A model generated the notes under the pieces. It saw nothing but the letters and a program-made list of their open reading frames with translations. It had not been told where the DNA came from and did not search any database. This document shows positions 35,144-47,967 of a DNA stretch of 64,000 bases, piece by piece (the first letter of the stretch is position 1; each line of letters opens with the position of its first letter). The stretch comes from Mactra quadrangularis. Taxonomy: Eukaryota; Mollusca; Bivalvia; Venerida; Mactridae. Location: contig CM046295.1 of the NCBI GenBank assembly GCA_025267735.1, positions 13,651,167 to 13,715,166 of the forward strand, in the 5' to 3' direction. A program made the translations under genes and the position numbers.

Positions 35144-37974
35144 GCGCTGTGTTATTCAATAATTAGTTGAATTAATGAGTATAAAATTGACTATATTCCA
35201 CATTATAATTATATAAAGTGTGTAGAACACAATTATCATGAAAAGGCCAAGGACCCTAAGGCAAATATTTTTAAAATCAGGAGGAGTGTAGCAAGTCCGC
35301 AGTCCGCACTCGAATTATTTTATCCACATTCGGAAAATTTGGATATGTACGCCAGCAAAAAAGTTCGTTTTGATAAACTCAAGAGCGCTCGAATAGAAAA
35401 AGTATCTGATAAAATCAATCCGTTCGGTATTGATTTTTACGGAACTTGTTTGTTTTCGTACCATGGAACGTTCGACCTAAACTACGGCCCATTAATTCAA
35501 GCAACCGTCTTATGGGCATTTTCGTGTCGTTTGTATTTGGGAAAATATAAAAGTAATAATAATATAACCTAGGTATCGACTTGTATTTTGTATAGACACT
35601 TTGTATATTGCATAACGAGTTTTAAAATGTATATGTAATTGAATTCTGTTTAGAATTGTATGTTTTGTATATAAAGTTGTATTGTAGATATATAAAATAT
35701 AACTAAAATAAAATATACGTATATAAAACATAGCGGGCAGTTATTATGTGAAAGTGTCCGCTGATATAATAGTGGCGCTCTGATGGCATATCTGACGTCA
35801 TACATCACTAACAAAGTTGTGAATAACACTTTTTAGTGTTGTGTCACCCCTCTTGTAATTTACAAGGAGCAACAAAATTCGACACATTGTAAACAATTGT
35901 TTTGCCTTAAGTTTCACCTATTAAATGTATGACACTGTTTATTCTTTTGCTTTTGAAAAAAGTGTTAAAAACATGCGGTATAATATAAAAAATAGTGCAC
36001 AACCTCCAGGTCAGCTTACTAACATAAAGTAGACCTCAGCCTTCGGCTTTGATCCACTATATGTTATAGGGCTGACATGTCGGTCACTATCAGACCCGCC
36101 GACCCTCAGTGGTGTTTACTATTTTCTAAATAAAAGTATATATTAAATATTGAATAATTTTAGAATTCCATTTTGTATAGAATTGAAATAGAGTAAATAC
36201 TTCTATAGTCTGTATGAAAATGCATTATGCATATAGAATTGTATACATATATAACAAGTACTCTGCACTTAATATTTTTTAGAACTGAATTTCCTCTTTG
36301 TATTCTTTGGTTATAGAATTGAGCATTATATATATACATGTATATTGTACGTAAAAGTGTATATCTGATGGAGTTGTACACATTATGTTGAATTGTGTAT
36401 CTATATAGAATTTCAAATAGCACACATACTTTTTTATTTTACAAACGTTGAGACTTTTGTATAGATTAGTCATCTGTATGTAGAATTGTATAGTAACTTT
36501 ACACATTGTATACAAATGTTTATAACTGTTTTTTGTCAATAGAATTGTTTTAGTTACAGGTGTTATAAATGAAGTATCATCGTTGATATAGAATTAATCT
36601 ATATATGAAAGTAGCTATTGAATAGAATTAGACAATAAGAGTAAATGTAAAATTACGTGTGGTAATGTCTGAAATATACTATCATATCCATATGAATTGC
36701 TATAGAAAATATATGATATAATTTAGAATATAGAATTATAATCTGCAGTATACAATTCTTTATACGTTCCAAAATTCTTTATAATCTGTAAAATTCTAAA
36801 TAACACACAATTCTATTTACAATACACATTTCTGTATTCAATTAGCAATTTCAGGTACAATTAACAATTCATTCCATATACATTTAAGATTTTTACAATT
36901 AATTTCTCAAAACAATACAACCATTCCAAATTGAAATTTGTTAAGCGTCAAATCGAGTTTAACACACATCGGCACCTATTCACAAAAACACACAAATCGT
37001 TTTATTGATAACAAACAATTATATGCAGTGTTAAGTTCATATACACTTCTATAAACAAATGACTATTCTATACACAAGTCTCAACGCTTGTAAAATAAAC
37101 AATTATTAATGCAATTCGAAATTTGATACAAATTAAATACACAATTCAACATACAGTGTACAACTCTATCAAATAAACACTTTTACGTACAATTTACATT
37201 TTTTATATAGAATGTACAATTCTATAACGATAGAATACAAAATGGATATGCAATTTTAAACAATATAAAGTCCAAAGTACATGTAATATACAATTCTAAA
37301 TGCATAATACATTTCCATACCGACAATACAATTATCTACTCTATTCAATTCTATACAATTTGCAATTCAAAATTTATTCAATATATAGTTCTATTAGGTA
37401 TATTTTTATTTCAAATAAATAACTATTTTTCCACAATACAACTCTAAATACCACATAATTATACAATTCTAAACAGTATTCAATTATATACATGTATACA
37501 GTATAAACTCGTTATGCAATATACAAAGTGTCTATACAAAATATAAGTCGATACCTAGGTTATATAATACTCACTTGTATATTTCACATATACAAACGAC
37601 ATGAAAATGCTCATAAGACGGTTGCTTAAATTTATGGGCCTTAGTTTAAGTCAAAAGTACCATGGTACGAAAACAAACAAGTTCCGTAAAAATCAGTACC
37701 GAACGGGTTGTTTTTATCAGATACTTTTTCTATTCCAGCGCTCTTGAGTTTATCAAAACGAACTTTTTTGCAGGCGATCATATCCGAGTTTTCCGAATGT
37801 GGATAAAATAATTTCAGTGCGTACTGCGGACCCGCGACACACCCCCCGACTTTAAATATTTGCTTTTGGGTCCTTGGCCTTTTTATGAAAATAGTATTCT
37901 ACACACTTTATATTATTTTATATGTAATATAGACAATTTTATACTTAAATTCAATTACTGATAAAAACACAGCA
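35144..37974. repeat. Palindromic unit P5
   Basis: Modules at 35238-35485 (+, two-base insertion; the stop codon is changed to TAC) and 37641-37886 (-, stop changed to TAA). The right arm is closest to that of P2 (both read 'gttgtttttatcagat'). Confidence 0.82.
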
Positions 37975-39198
37975 CTTTTTAACATAAGTGTTAAAAAATA
38001 TAAAGTTCCAACAATATTGAAATTGGTGTATGTAAGTGTTTCGTTAAGTATAATACAGGGACCATAGTTTTATATAGCTTGACCGTAAGAAGGATTTTAG
38101 TGTTGTTCGAACCAGAAGACTATCGATGCTTTAGCGCACGTCCTAACACTGGACCAGCTTTCAAATAATGCTGATAATAGTATTATTTACTTTTTAAAAG
38201 ACAGAAAGGTACAGCGATATTGTCTTCATATGCCTCACATGGGCGGATCCAGAGGGGGGGGGGGGGGGGGTTCAGGGGGTCTCCACCCCTAGAATTTAGA
38301 AAATGTACATGTCCATCAGTGTATTTTTTGCTTGAAAGTAATTTTTAAGTAATATGAAGCAAATTTTCTCGGTGCCTAACGCATGTTAATTGGTTATGTA
38401 GTTTTATTATCAATATGTTGCTTTTTTCTGCAAATTGTGTATAATGTGGTTGCGGTTCAAGGTTTGATACCCCCCTAGAAAAGTTCGGACCCCTAGAAAA
38501 TTTCGGACCCCCTACAAAGAAATCCTGGATCCGCCCCTGCCTCACTATATTCTACCGCATTCCAAATTGCTGAAAATGGCGATGTGTTGTGCGTCATAGT
38601 ATTCGTACCGGTATATGAGATGATATCTTCTAGACTCTAGCGGTTGCGATGGCAAATTTAAATCCCAAATACAAAATAAAACCATGCATTTTACTCCTGC
38701 ACACACATAATTAACCAAATAGTTATGATCCTAAACGACGTATCATTGTTTTGTCGATTAACCATTACTTTTACATTAACGACCTCGACGATCACGCTGT
38801 CTAGCGTCTGGTATCGCCATTTTCGGAAAATGTGTTACGCTATGACGTCATGGAAAAACCGGGTCGCGAGGTGAAAATTACTTAAAATAGCAATTAGGAA
38901 ACTTGACGACGACAGCTTTTCGGGTAAAACCGGATTATACCGAACGTCGAAGTTTACCGAAGTTAGTTACAGATCCAGAACCTAAAAACAAATCAATAAG
39001 AAATCTTTCCATTTACACATTTTTACGCATGTACGACAAAACCGTGTTTGCATCGATAAAGAAGCATACAAGCTATGCAAGCAGACGGCAGTATGGTCCT
39101 ATACGACACACATATCCATTTTTAATCAGACAAAAATAATGAAAACAAATTACAATAAGAAAATTGGGGTACTTACAGGTTTCATTAAGTATAAAAAT

Positions 39199-42176
39199 GC
39201 GCTGTATTATTCAATAATTAATTGAATTAATGAGTATAAAATTGACTATATTCCACATTATAATTATATAAAGTTTGTAGAACACAATTTTCATGAAAAC
39301 GCCAAGGACCCCAAGGCAAATATTTAAAATCAGTAGGAGTGTAGCCAGTCCGCAGTCCGCACTCGAATTATTTTATCCACATTCGGAAAACTTGGACATG
39401 TACGCCAGCAAAAAAGTTCGTTTTGATAAACTCAAGAGCGCTCGAATAGAAAAAGTATTTGATAAAATCAATCCGTTCGGTATTGATTTTTTCGGAACTT
39501 GTTTGTTTTCGTACCATGGAACTTTCGACCTAAACTAGGGCCCATTAATTTAAGCAACCGTCTTATGGGCATTTTCGTGTCGTTTGTATTTGGGAAAATA
39601 TATAAGTAATAATAATATAACCTAGGTATCGACTTGTATATTGTATAGACACTTTGTATATTGCATAACGAGTTTTAAAATGTATATATAATTGAATTCT
39701 GTTTAGAATTGTATGTATTGTATATAAAGTTGTATTGTAGATATATAAAATATAACTTAAATAAAATATACGTATATAAAACATAGCGGGCGGTTATTAT
39801 GTGATAGTGCCCTCTGATGGCAGTATCTGGCGTCATACACCACTAAACAAGTGTTGAATAACACTTTTTAGTGTTGTGTAACCCCTTTTGTAATTTACAA
39901 GGAGCAACAAAATTCGGCAAATAATAAACACATTTTTTGCTTTAAGTTTGACCTATTAAATGCTATACATTATTTATTTTTTTTACTTTTGAAAAAGGTG
40001 TTAAAATGTGCGGTATAATATAAGAAATAATATACACCTCCAGGTCAGCCCACTAACATGAAGTAGACCTCAGCCTTAAGCTTTGATCCACTATATGTTA
40101 TAGGGCTGACAGGTCGGTCACTATCAGACCGGTCGGCCCTCAGTGGTGTTTACTATTTTTTATATTTTTTTTTTTTTTAAATTAAAATATATATTAAATA
40201 TTGAGTAATTTTAGAATTGTATATTGTATAGAATTGAATCGGGTAAATGATTGTTTGTCTGTACGAAATGCATTATGCATATATAATTGTATATTACAAG
40301 TACTTTGCACTTTGTATTATTTAGAACTGCATATACTCTTTGTATTCTATGGTTATAGAAATCGTGCATTCTATATATTCTATTGATACATGCATTGATA
40401 TCGTTGCCGAAATTTAATGACCGTCACTGGAAATTATTTTTTATATATTTATATGTATATTACATGTTTGTATTGCCTATGGACTATTGTATTTTTTTGC
40501 AATAAAATCATGCCTGTGACTACATACATGTATATTGTACGTAAAAGTGTATATCTGATGGAGTTGTACACTTTTTGTTGAAATGTGTATCTATATAGAA
40601 TTTTTAATTGCATATATAATTGTTTATTTGCCTAACGTTGAGACTTGTGTATAGAAGAGTCATTTGTTTATAAAATTGTAATAGCACTGTATACAAATGT
40701 TTATAACTGTTTTTTGTTAATAGAATTGTATTTAGTTATAGGTGTTACAAATGACGTATCATCGTGAATACAGAATTTATTTACATATGAAAGTATATAA
40801 TTAGATAGAATTAGACAATACGAGTAAATGTAAAATTACGTATATAAATGTCTGAAATATACTATCATATCCATATGAATTGCTATAGACAATATATGAT
40901 ATAATTTAGAATATAGTATTATAATATGCAGTATACAATTCTTTATACGTTCCAAAGTTCTGTAAAATCTGTAAAATTTAATATAACACACAATTCTAAT
41001 TACAATACACATTTCTGTATCCAGTATACAATTTCAGGTACAATTAACAACTCATGCTATGTACATTAAACATTTTGTTTTACAATTAATAATTCCATAC
41101 AATAAGGCCATGTCAAATTGAAATTTGTTAAGCGTCAACTCAAGTTTGACATAACTAGGCACCTATTCACAAAAACACACAAATCGTTCTATTAATAACA
41201 AACAGTTATATGCAGTGTTAAGTTCATATACAATTCTATATACAAATGATTATTCTAAACACAAGTCTCAACGTTTGTAAAATAAACAATTATTTATACT
41301 ATTAGAAATTTTACCTAGATATTAGAAATTTATATAAATACACAATTCAACATTCAGTGTACAACTCTATCATATTAAAACTTTTACGTACCATATTCAT
41401 TTGTATATAGCATGTACAATTCTATAACGATATAATACAAAATGAACATGCAGTTCTAAACAATATAAAGTTCAGAGTGCGTGCAATATACGATTCTATA
41501 AATAGAATATATATGCATAATGCATTTTCATAATGACAATACAATTATTTACTCTATTCAATTCTATACAATATGCAATTCAAAAATTATTCAATATACA
41601 GTTCTATTTAATATGTCAAAATATACAACTATATATCCACAATACAACTCTAAATACAATTATACAATTCTAAACAGTATTCAATTATATACATGTATAC
41701 AGTATAAACTCGTTATGCAATATACAAAGTGTCTATACAAAATATAAGTCGATACCTAGGTTATATGATACTCACTTGTATATTTCACATATACAAACGA
41801 CATGAACATGCTCGTAAGACCGTTGCTTAAATTTATGGACCCTAGTTTAGGTCAAAATAACATGGTACGAAAACAAACAAGTTCCGTAAAAATCAGTACC
41901 GAACGGGCTGATTTTATCAGACACTTTTTCTATTCGAGCGCTCTTGAGTTTATCAAAACGAACTTTTTTGCAGGCGATCATATACGAGTTTTCCGAATGT
42001 GAATAAAATAATTTCAGTGCGTACTGCGGACCCGCGACACTCCCCCCGACTTTAAATATTTGCTTTTGGGTCCTTGGGCTTTTTATGAAAATAGTATTCT
42101 ACACACTAGATATTATTTCATATGTGATATAGACAAATTTATACTCATTAATTCAATTACTGATAAAAAATACAGC
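39199..42176. repeat. Palindromic unit P6
   Basis: Modules at 39293-39538 (+, open frame) and 41842-42086 (-, one-base deletion). It shares the 'attgatatcgttgccgaaat' segment with P2. Confidence 0.82.
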
Positions 42177-43390
42177 ACTTTTTAACGTAAGTGTTAAAAA
42201 ATATAAAGTTCCAACAATATTGAAATTGGTGTACGTAAGTGTTTCGTTAAGTATAATACAGGGACCATAATTTTATATAACGGGACCGTATGAAGCATTT
42301 TAGTGTTGTTCGAACCAGAAGACTATCGATGCTTTAGCGCACGTCCTAACACTGGACCGGCTTTCAAATAATGCTGATAATTGTATTATTTACTTTTTAA
42401 AAAACAGAAAAGTACATCGATATTGTCTTCATATGCCTCACATGGGCGGATCCAGCGGGGGGTCAGGGGTCTCCCCCCTAGAATTTAGAAAATGTACATG
42501 TCCATCAGCGTATTTTTTGCTTGAAAGTAATTTTTAAGTAATATGAAGCAAATTTTCTCGGTGCCTAACGCATGTAAATTGGATATGTTGTTTTTATTAT
42601 CAATATGTTGCTTTTTTCTGCAAATTTTGTATAATGTGGTTGCGGTTCAAGGTTTGACCACCACCTAGAAAAGTTCGGACCCCCCTAGAAAAGTTTGGAC
42701 CCCCTAGAAAAAAATCCTGGATCCGTCCCTGCCTCACTATATTCTACAGCATTCCAAATTGCTGAAAATGGCGATGTGTTGTGCGTCATAGTATTTGTAC
42801 CGGTATATGAGGTGATATCTTTTAGAATCTAGCGGTTGCGATGGCAAATTTAAATCGCAAATACAAAATAAAACAGTGCATTTTACTCCTGCACACACAT
42901 AATTAACCCAATAGTTATGATCCTATACGACGTAATATTGTTTTGTCGATAAACCATTACTTTTACATTAACGACCTCGACGATCACGCTGTCTAGCGTC
43001 TGGTATCGCAATTTTTGGAAAATGTGTTACGCTATGACGTCATGGAATAACCGGGTCGCGAGGTATAAATTACTGAAATAGCTATTACGAAACTTGACGA
43101 CGACAGCTTTTCGGGTAAAACCGAATTATACCGAGCGTCGAAGTTTACCGAAGTTAGTTACAGTTCCAGAACCTTAAAGCAAATCAATAAGAAATCTTTC
43201 TATTTACACATTTTAACGCATGTACGATAAAACCGTGTTAGCATCGATAAAGAAGCATACAAGCTATGCAAGCAGACGGCAGTATGGTTCCATACTAAAC
43301 ACATATCCATTTTCAATCAGACATAAATATTGAAAAAAAAATTACAATAAGAAAATTGGGGTACTAAGAGGTTTCATTAAGTATAAAAAT

Positions 43391-46212
43391 GCGCTGTATT
43401 ATTCAATAATTAATTGAATTAATGAGTATAAAATTGACTATATTTCACATTATAATTATATAAAGTGTGTAGAACACAATTATCATGAAAAGGCCAAGGA
43501 CCCTAAGGCAAATATTTTTAAAATCAGTAGGAGTGTAGCAAGTCCGCAGTCCGCACTCAAATTATTTTATCAACATTCGGAAAACTTGGATATGTACGCC
43601 AGCAAAAAAGTTCGTTTTGATAAACTCAAGAGCGCTCGAATAGGAAAAGTATCTGATAAAATCAATCCGTTCGGTATTGATTTTTACGGAACTTGTTTGT
43701 TTTCGTACCATGGAACTTTCGACCTAAACTAGGGCCCATTAATTTAAGCAATCGTCTTATGGGCATTTTCGTGTCGTTTGTATTTGGGAAAATATATAAG
43801 TAATACTTATATAACCTAGGTATCGACTTGTATATTGTATAGACACTTTGTATATTGCATAACGAGTTTTAAAATGTATATGTAATTGAATTCTGTTTAG
43901 AATTGTATGTATTGTATATAAAGTTGTATTTATAGATATATAAAATATAACTAAAATAAAATATACTTAAATAAAACGTAGCGGGCGGTTATTATGTGAT
44001 AGTGCCCGCTGATATGGTAGGGGCCCTCTCATGGCATATCTGACGTCATACACCACTAAACAAGTGTTGAATAACACTTTTTAGTGTTGTGTAATCCCTC
44101 TTGTAATTTACAAGGAGCAACAAAATTCGACACTTTGTAAACAATTGTTTTGCTTAAAGTTTCACCTATTAAATGTATGACACTGTTTATTCTTTTGAAA
44201 AAAGTGTTAAAAACGTGCGGTATAATATAAAAAATAGTACACAACCTCCAGGTCAGCTTACTAACATAAAGTAGGCCTCAGCCTTCGGCTTCGATCCACT
44301 ATATGTTATAGGGCTGACAGGTCGGTCACTATCAGACCGGTCGGCCCTCAGTGGTGTTTACTATTTTTTAAATAAAAGTATATATTAAATATTGAATAAT
44401 TTTAGAATTGCATATTGTATAGAATTGAAATAGAGTAAATACTTTTATAGTCTGTATGAAAATGCATTATGTATATAGAATTGTATACATATATAACAAG
44501 TACTTTGCACTTAATATTGTTAGAACTGCATTTACTCTTTGTATTCTTTGGTTATAGAATTAAGCATTATATATATACATGTATATTGTACGTAAAAGTG
44601 TATATCTGATAGAGTTGTACACATTATGTTGAATTGTGTATCTATATAGAATTGCTATTTGCATATATAATTGATTTTAACTAACGTTGAGACTGTGTAT
44701 AAATTAGTCATTTGTATATAGAATTGTATATTAACTTAACACATTGTATACAAATGTTTATAACTGTTTTTTTTTTGTCAATAGAATTGTTTTTAGTTAC
44801 AGGTGTTATAAATGAAGTATCATTGTTGATATAGAATTTATTTACATATGAAAGTATATATTAAATAGAATTAAACAATACGAGTAAATGTAAAATTACG
44901 TATAGTTATGTCTGAAATATCCATATAAAATGCTATAGACAATATATGATATCATTTACAATATAGAATTAGAATAATGCAGTATACAGTTCTTTATACG
45001 TTCCAAAGTTTTGTGAAATCTGTAAAATTCAATATAGCACACAATGCTATTGACAATGAACATTTCTGTATTCAATATACAATTTCAGGTACAATTAACA
45101 TTCATTCCATATACATTAAACATTTTTACAATTAATTTCTCCAAACAATACAACCATGCCAAATTAAAATTTGTTAAGCGTCAAATCGAGTTTGACACAC
45201 ATCTGCACCTATTCACAAAAACTTACAAATCGTTCTACTGATAACAAACTGTTATTTGCAGTTTTAAGTTCATATAAAATTCTATATACAAATGACTATT
45301 CTATACACAAGTCTCAACGTTTGTAAAATAAACAATTGTTTATGCAATTCGAAATTTGATATAAATTGAATACACAATTCAACATACAGTGTACAACTCT
45401 ATCAAATAAACACTTTTACGTACAATTTACATTTTTATATAGAATGTACAATTCTATAACGATAGAATACGAAATGTATATGTAGTTTTAAACAATATAA
45501 AGTCCAAAGTACATGTAATATACAATTCTAAATGCATAATACAATTCCACACAGACAATACAATTATTTACTCTATTCAATTCTATACAATATGCAATTC
45601 AAAAATTATTCAATATATAGTTCTATTAAGTATATTTTTTATTTCAAATAAATAACTATTTTTCACAATACAACTCTAAATACCACATAATTATACAATT
45701 CTAAACATTATTCAATTATATACATGTATACAGTATAAACTCGTTATGCAATATACAAAGTGTCTATACAAAATATAAGTCGATACCTAGGTTATATAAT
45801 ACTCACTTGTATATTTCACATATACAAACGATATGAAAATGCTCGTAAGACCGTTGCTTAAATTTATGGGCCCTAGTTTAGGTCGAAAGTACCATGGTAC
45901 GAAAACAAACAAGTTCCGTAAAAATCAGTACCGAACGGGTTGATTTTATCAGATACTTTTTCTATTCGAGCGCTCTTGAGTTTATCAAAACGAACTTTTT
46001 TGCTGGCGATCATATCCAAGTTTTCCGAATGTGGATAAAATAATTCGAGTGCGGACTGCGGACTGGCTACACTCCCCCCGACTTTAAATATTTGCCTTCG
46101 GGTCCTTGGCCTTTTTATAAAAATAGTATTCTCTACACTTTGTATGATTATAATATGGAATAAAGTCAATTTTATACTCATTAATTCAATTAATTGTAGT
46201 AAATTACAGCGT
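43391..46212. repeat. Palindromic unit P7
   Basis: Modules at 43485-43732 (+, two-base insertion) and 45873-46118 (-, open; the frame continues upstream to 46250). It is the last unit before the Lustrin-like exon 3. Confidence 0.82.
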
Positions 46213-46432
46213 TTTTTTACATGAAGGTTAAAAATATATATTTCCATCAATATTGAAATCGGGGTACTTATAGGAGTTTATAATACAGGGTCCGTAGTTT
46301 TATAAAGCAAGACCGTAAGAAGCATTTTAGCGGTTTTCGAACCAGGGACCTATCGATGCTTAAGCGCGCGTCCTAACACTGGACCACAGCTTTTACTACA
46401 ACTACATTACTACATGTAGTAAACTATCTTAC

Positions 46433-46810
46433 CTGCATTCACTATGACTCCAGTCTTTGGTCTGTCTGTGATTTTTGGAGGAACGGGTATTAAAGTCGGT
46501 ACCGTTTTGTCCTGGTTTGGGATTTTATTCCCATCTCCACGTGGCAATTGCGGCTGTGTCGGCTCTCGAGGTTTTTCATGAGGCAACTGAGGGAAAATCG
46601 GCTCCTTGGGGCTCACTTGAGGTACTGGAGGGTGGTTTGTTTTCTGGGGTTTATTTGGCACAGGAACTTTTACATCTAGTATGTTTTTATCTTTTTCGTG
46701 TTGACAGCATGTGTGTTTGTAGCAAATTGATTGGCCTGGACATTGTGACGTCATCGAACACGTGACCTTCTTCAATGGAAAATACGATTCTGAACATTTT
46801 GGTTTGAATT
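46433..46810 (-). CDS. Lustrin-like gene exon 3: fourth cysteine module and Pro/Gln linker
   Basis: A 378-nt phase 1-1 exon between a strong T-tract acceptor (...TTTTTCAG) and donor GCAG|GTAAGA. It encodes a module KCSESYFPLKKVTC with QCPGQSICYKHTCC, then about 75 residues rich in Pro, Gln, Lys and Thr (e.g. FPQLPHEKPREPTQPQLPRG), a typical Lustrin Cys-rich/Pro-rich alternation. The + strand frame over it is a shadow. Confidence 0.87.
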
Positions 46811-47541
46811 CTGAAAAAAAAAAACAATTTTTAGTTTATTGTTAAGATAATTAGCTGAAATATTGTGACATCTTCAGGCAGTGAATATATGTCATAATAT
46901 GTGGCCAAAATTAGACTTTTTCGTACGGAAAAATGACAAAAAATCACAAAACTTGACCAAATTTTCACTTTCACGAACAAATTATTTTGGGTAAAAAATC
47001 TTAATGTAATAGTAACCATTCATGTCTGTTCTATTTTTAATGGGAGGGTCAGAAACATGTATGGTCATGATGTTCAATATTCAAAAGACATAATGAGATT
47101 GAAGCCACTAAGTTCAGTGATAAATAATTTGACAAGATAATACAGTGCAGTTCACTGTTGAATTTGACCATACAATTTAGACAGGTACGTTGTTTAATAT
47201 AATTATTTACAGCTAAAAAATCACTTGTCGTCGACATATATGTACGAGTCGGACAAGCAGGAAAAGGGAATTCCACATCCTTGTAGAAAAGTTATTCCAT
47301 ATTTCAAACGGACAACTATATGTATGCGGACAAGTAAATATCTACAGCCCACTTGTCTATGGACAAATAATTTTCAGCAAAATCGTCAAATTTTCCATCA
47401 ATAGTATAGCCAGCACTCATTAGACTCGAATAAACAACCCATTGGGAAACTAGGTTCGAAATTCTGCGCAAAGCCTATAGTGAGTAACAGACCTGGGTAT
47501 GTTTTAACTTAAACACAAATCATGACAATGTTAATACTTAC
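46811..47541 (-). other. Intron 2 of the Lustrin-like gene
   Basis: 731 bp of AT-rich sequence. No exon or known repeat was seen; small frames here lack cysteine-module features. Confidence 0.6.
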
Positions 47542-47967
47542 TGCCTATTGAACAGCATACTCCGTTGATACAAATATTTCCAAGTTTACAAGGAAACTCA
47601 AGACTGCATCTGTGACCTACTTTACTTCCATTGGGACAGAATTGTTTAGTTTTTCTCGTTTTACAACAAACTCCCTTTTTACACGAGAAACTACGTGGGC
47701 ATTGTTTGTTGTAATCACAATAGGGGCCACTGATTAATCCATATGGACAATGTCTCTTTAGGGGACAGCACACTCCACAAAATAAAGGATCTAGTTCGTA
47801 TAACCCTGATTTTCTGATACACTCAAATCCGGGGCCACAATCCCGGTAGTTTTGGTTGTAATCTGGTCTACACCGGATGTCCGAATATCCTCCTGTCGGG
47901 CACTGATGTAGTCGGATACTGTGGGGAACAGCAAACGGAAGATAAGGTCCGAATGTACAGTTGACAA
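47542..47967 (-). CDS. Lustrin-like gene exon 2: N-terminus of mature protein, cysteine modules 1-3
   Basis: A 426-nt phase 1-1 exon between ATTGCAG and GGCA|GTAAGT. It starts VNCTFGPYLPFAVPHSIRLH, followed by a longer first module (QCPTGGYSDIRC ... DCGPGFEC ... FCGVCCP) and two standard ones (HCPYGLISGPYC with CPRSFSCKKGVCC; FCPNGSKVGHRC with CKLGNICINGVCC). The longer overlapping minus frame at 47791-47973 is a shadow in another phase. Confidence 0.87.

Larger units (their letters stand above)
15018..46390. repeat. Array of about 4.1-kb palindromic repeat units inside the Lustrin-like intron
   Basis: Six near-palindromes (16205-19023, 20246-27231 including a 4-kb insertion, 28458-31257, 35144-37974, 39199-42176, 43391-46212), one half copy (33000-33940) and one fragment (31413-31725) alternate with 1.1-1.7-kb spacers. 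Intact units start about 4.04-4.2 kb apart once the insertion is subtracted. Each palindrome carries the same terminal module on both arms, in opposite orientation. Spacers carry a tRNA-like relic, a hAT MITE and a conserved stretch (cctcgacgatcacgctgtct..., then aatcaataagaaatcttt...). The left edge (15018-16560) is duplicated at 33,955-35,500, so the array also shows a higher-order duplication of about 18.9 kb. Confidence 0.88.

Noticed and set aside
15018..46390. CRISPR array, centromeric satellite or rDNA-type repeat
   Set aside because: Units are 4 kb, inverted within themselves and contain transposon pieces; there are no short regular spacers and no rRNA-like sequence.
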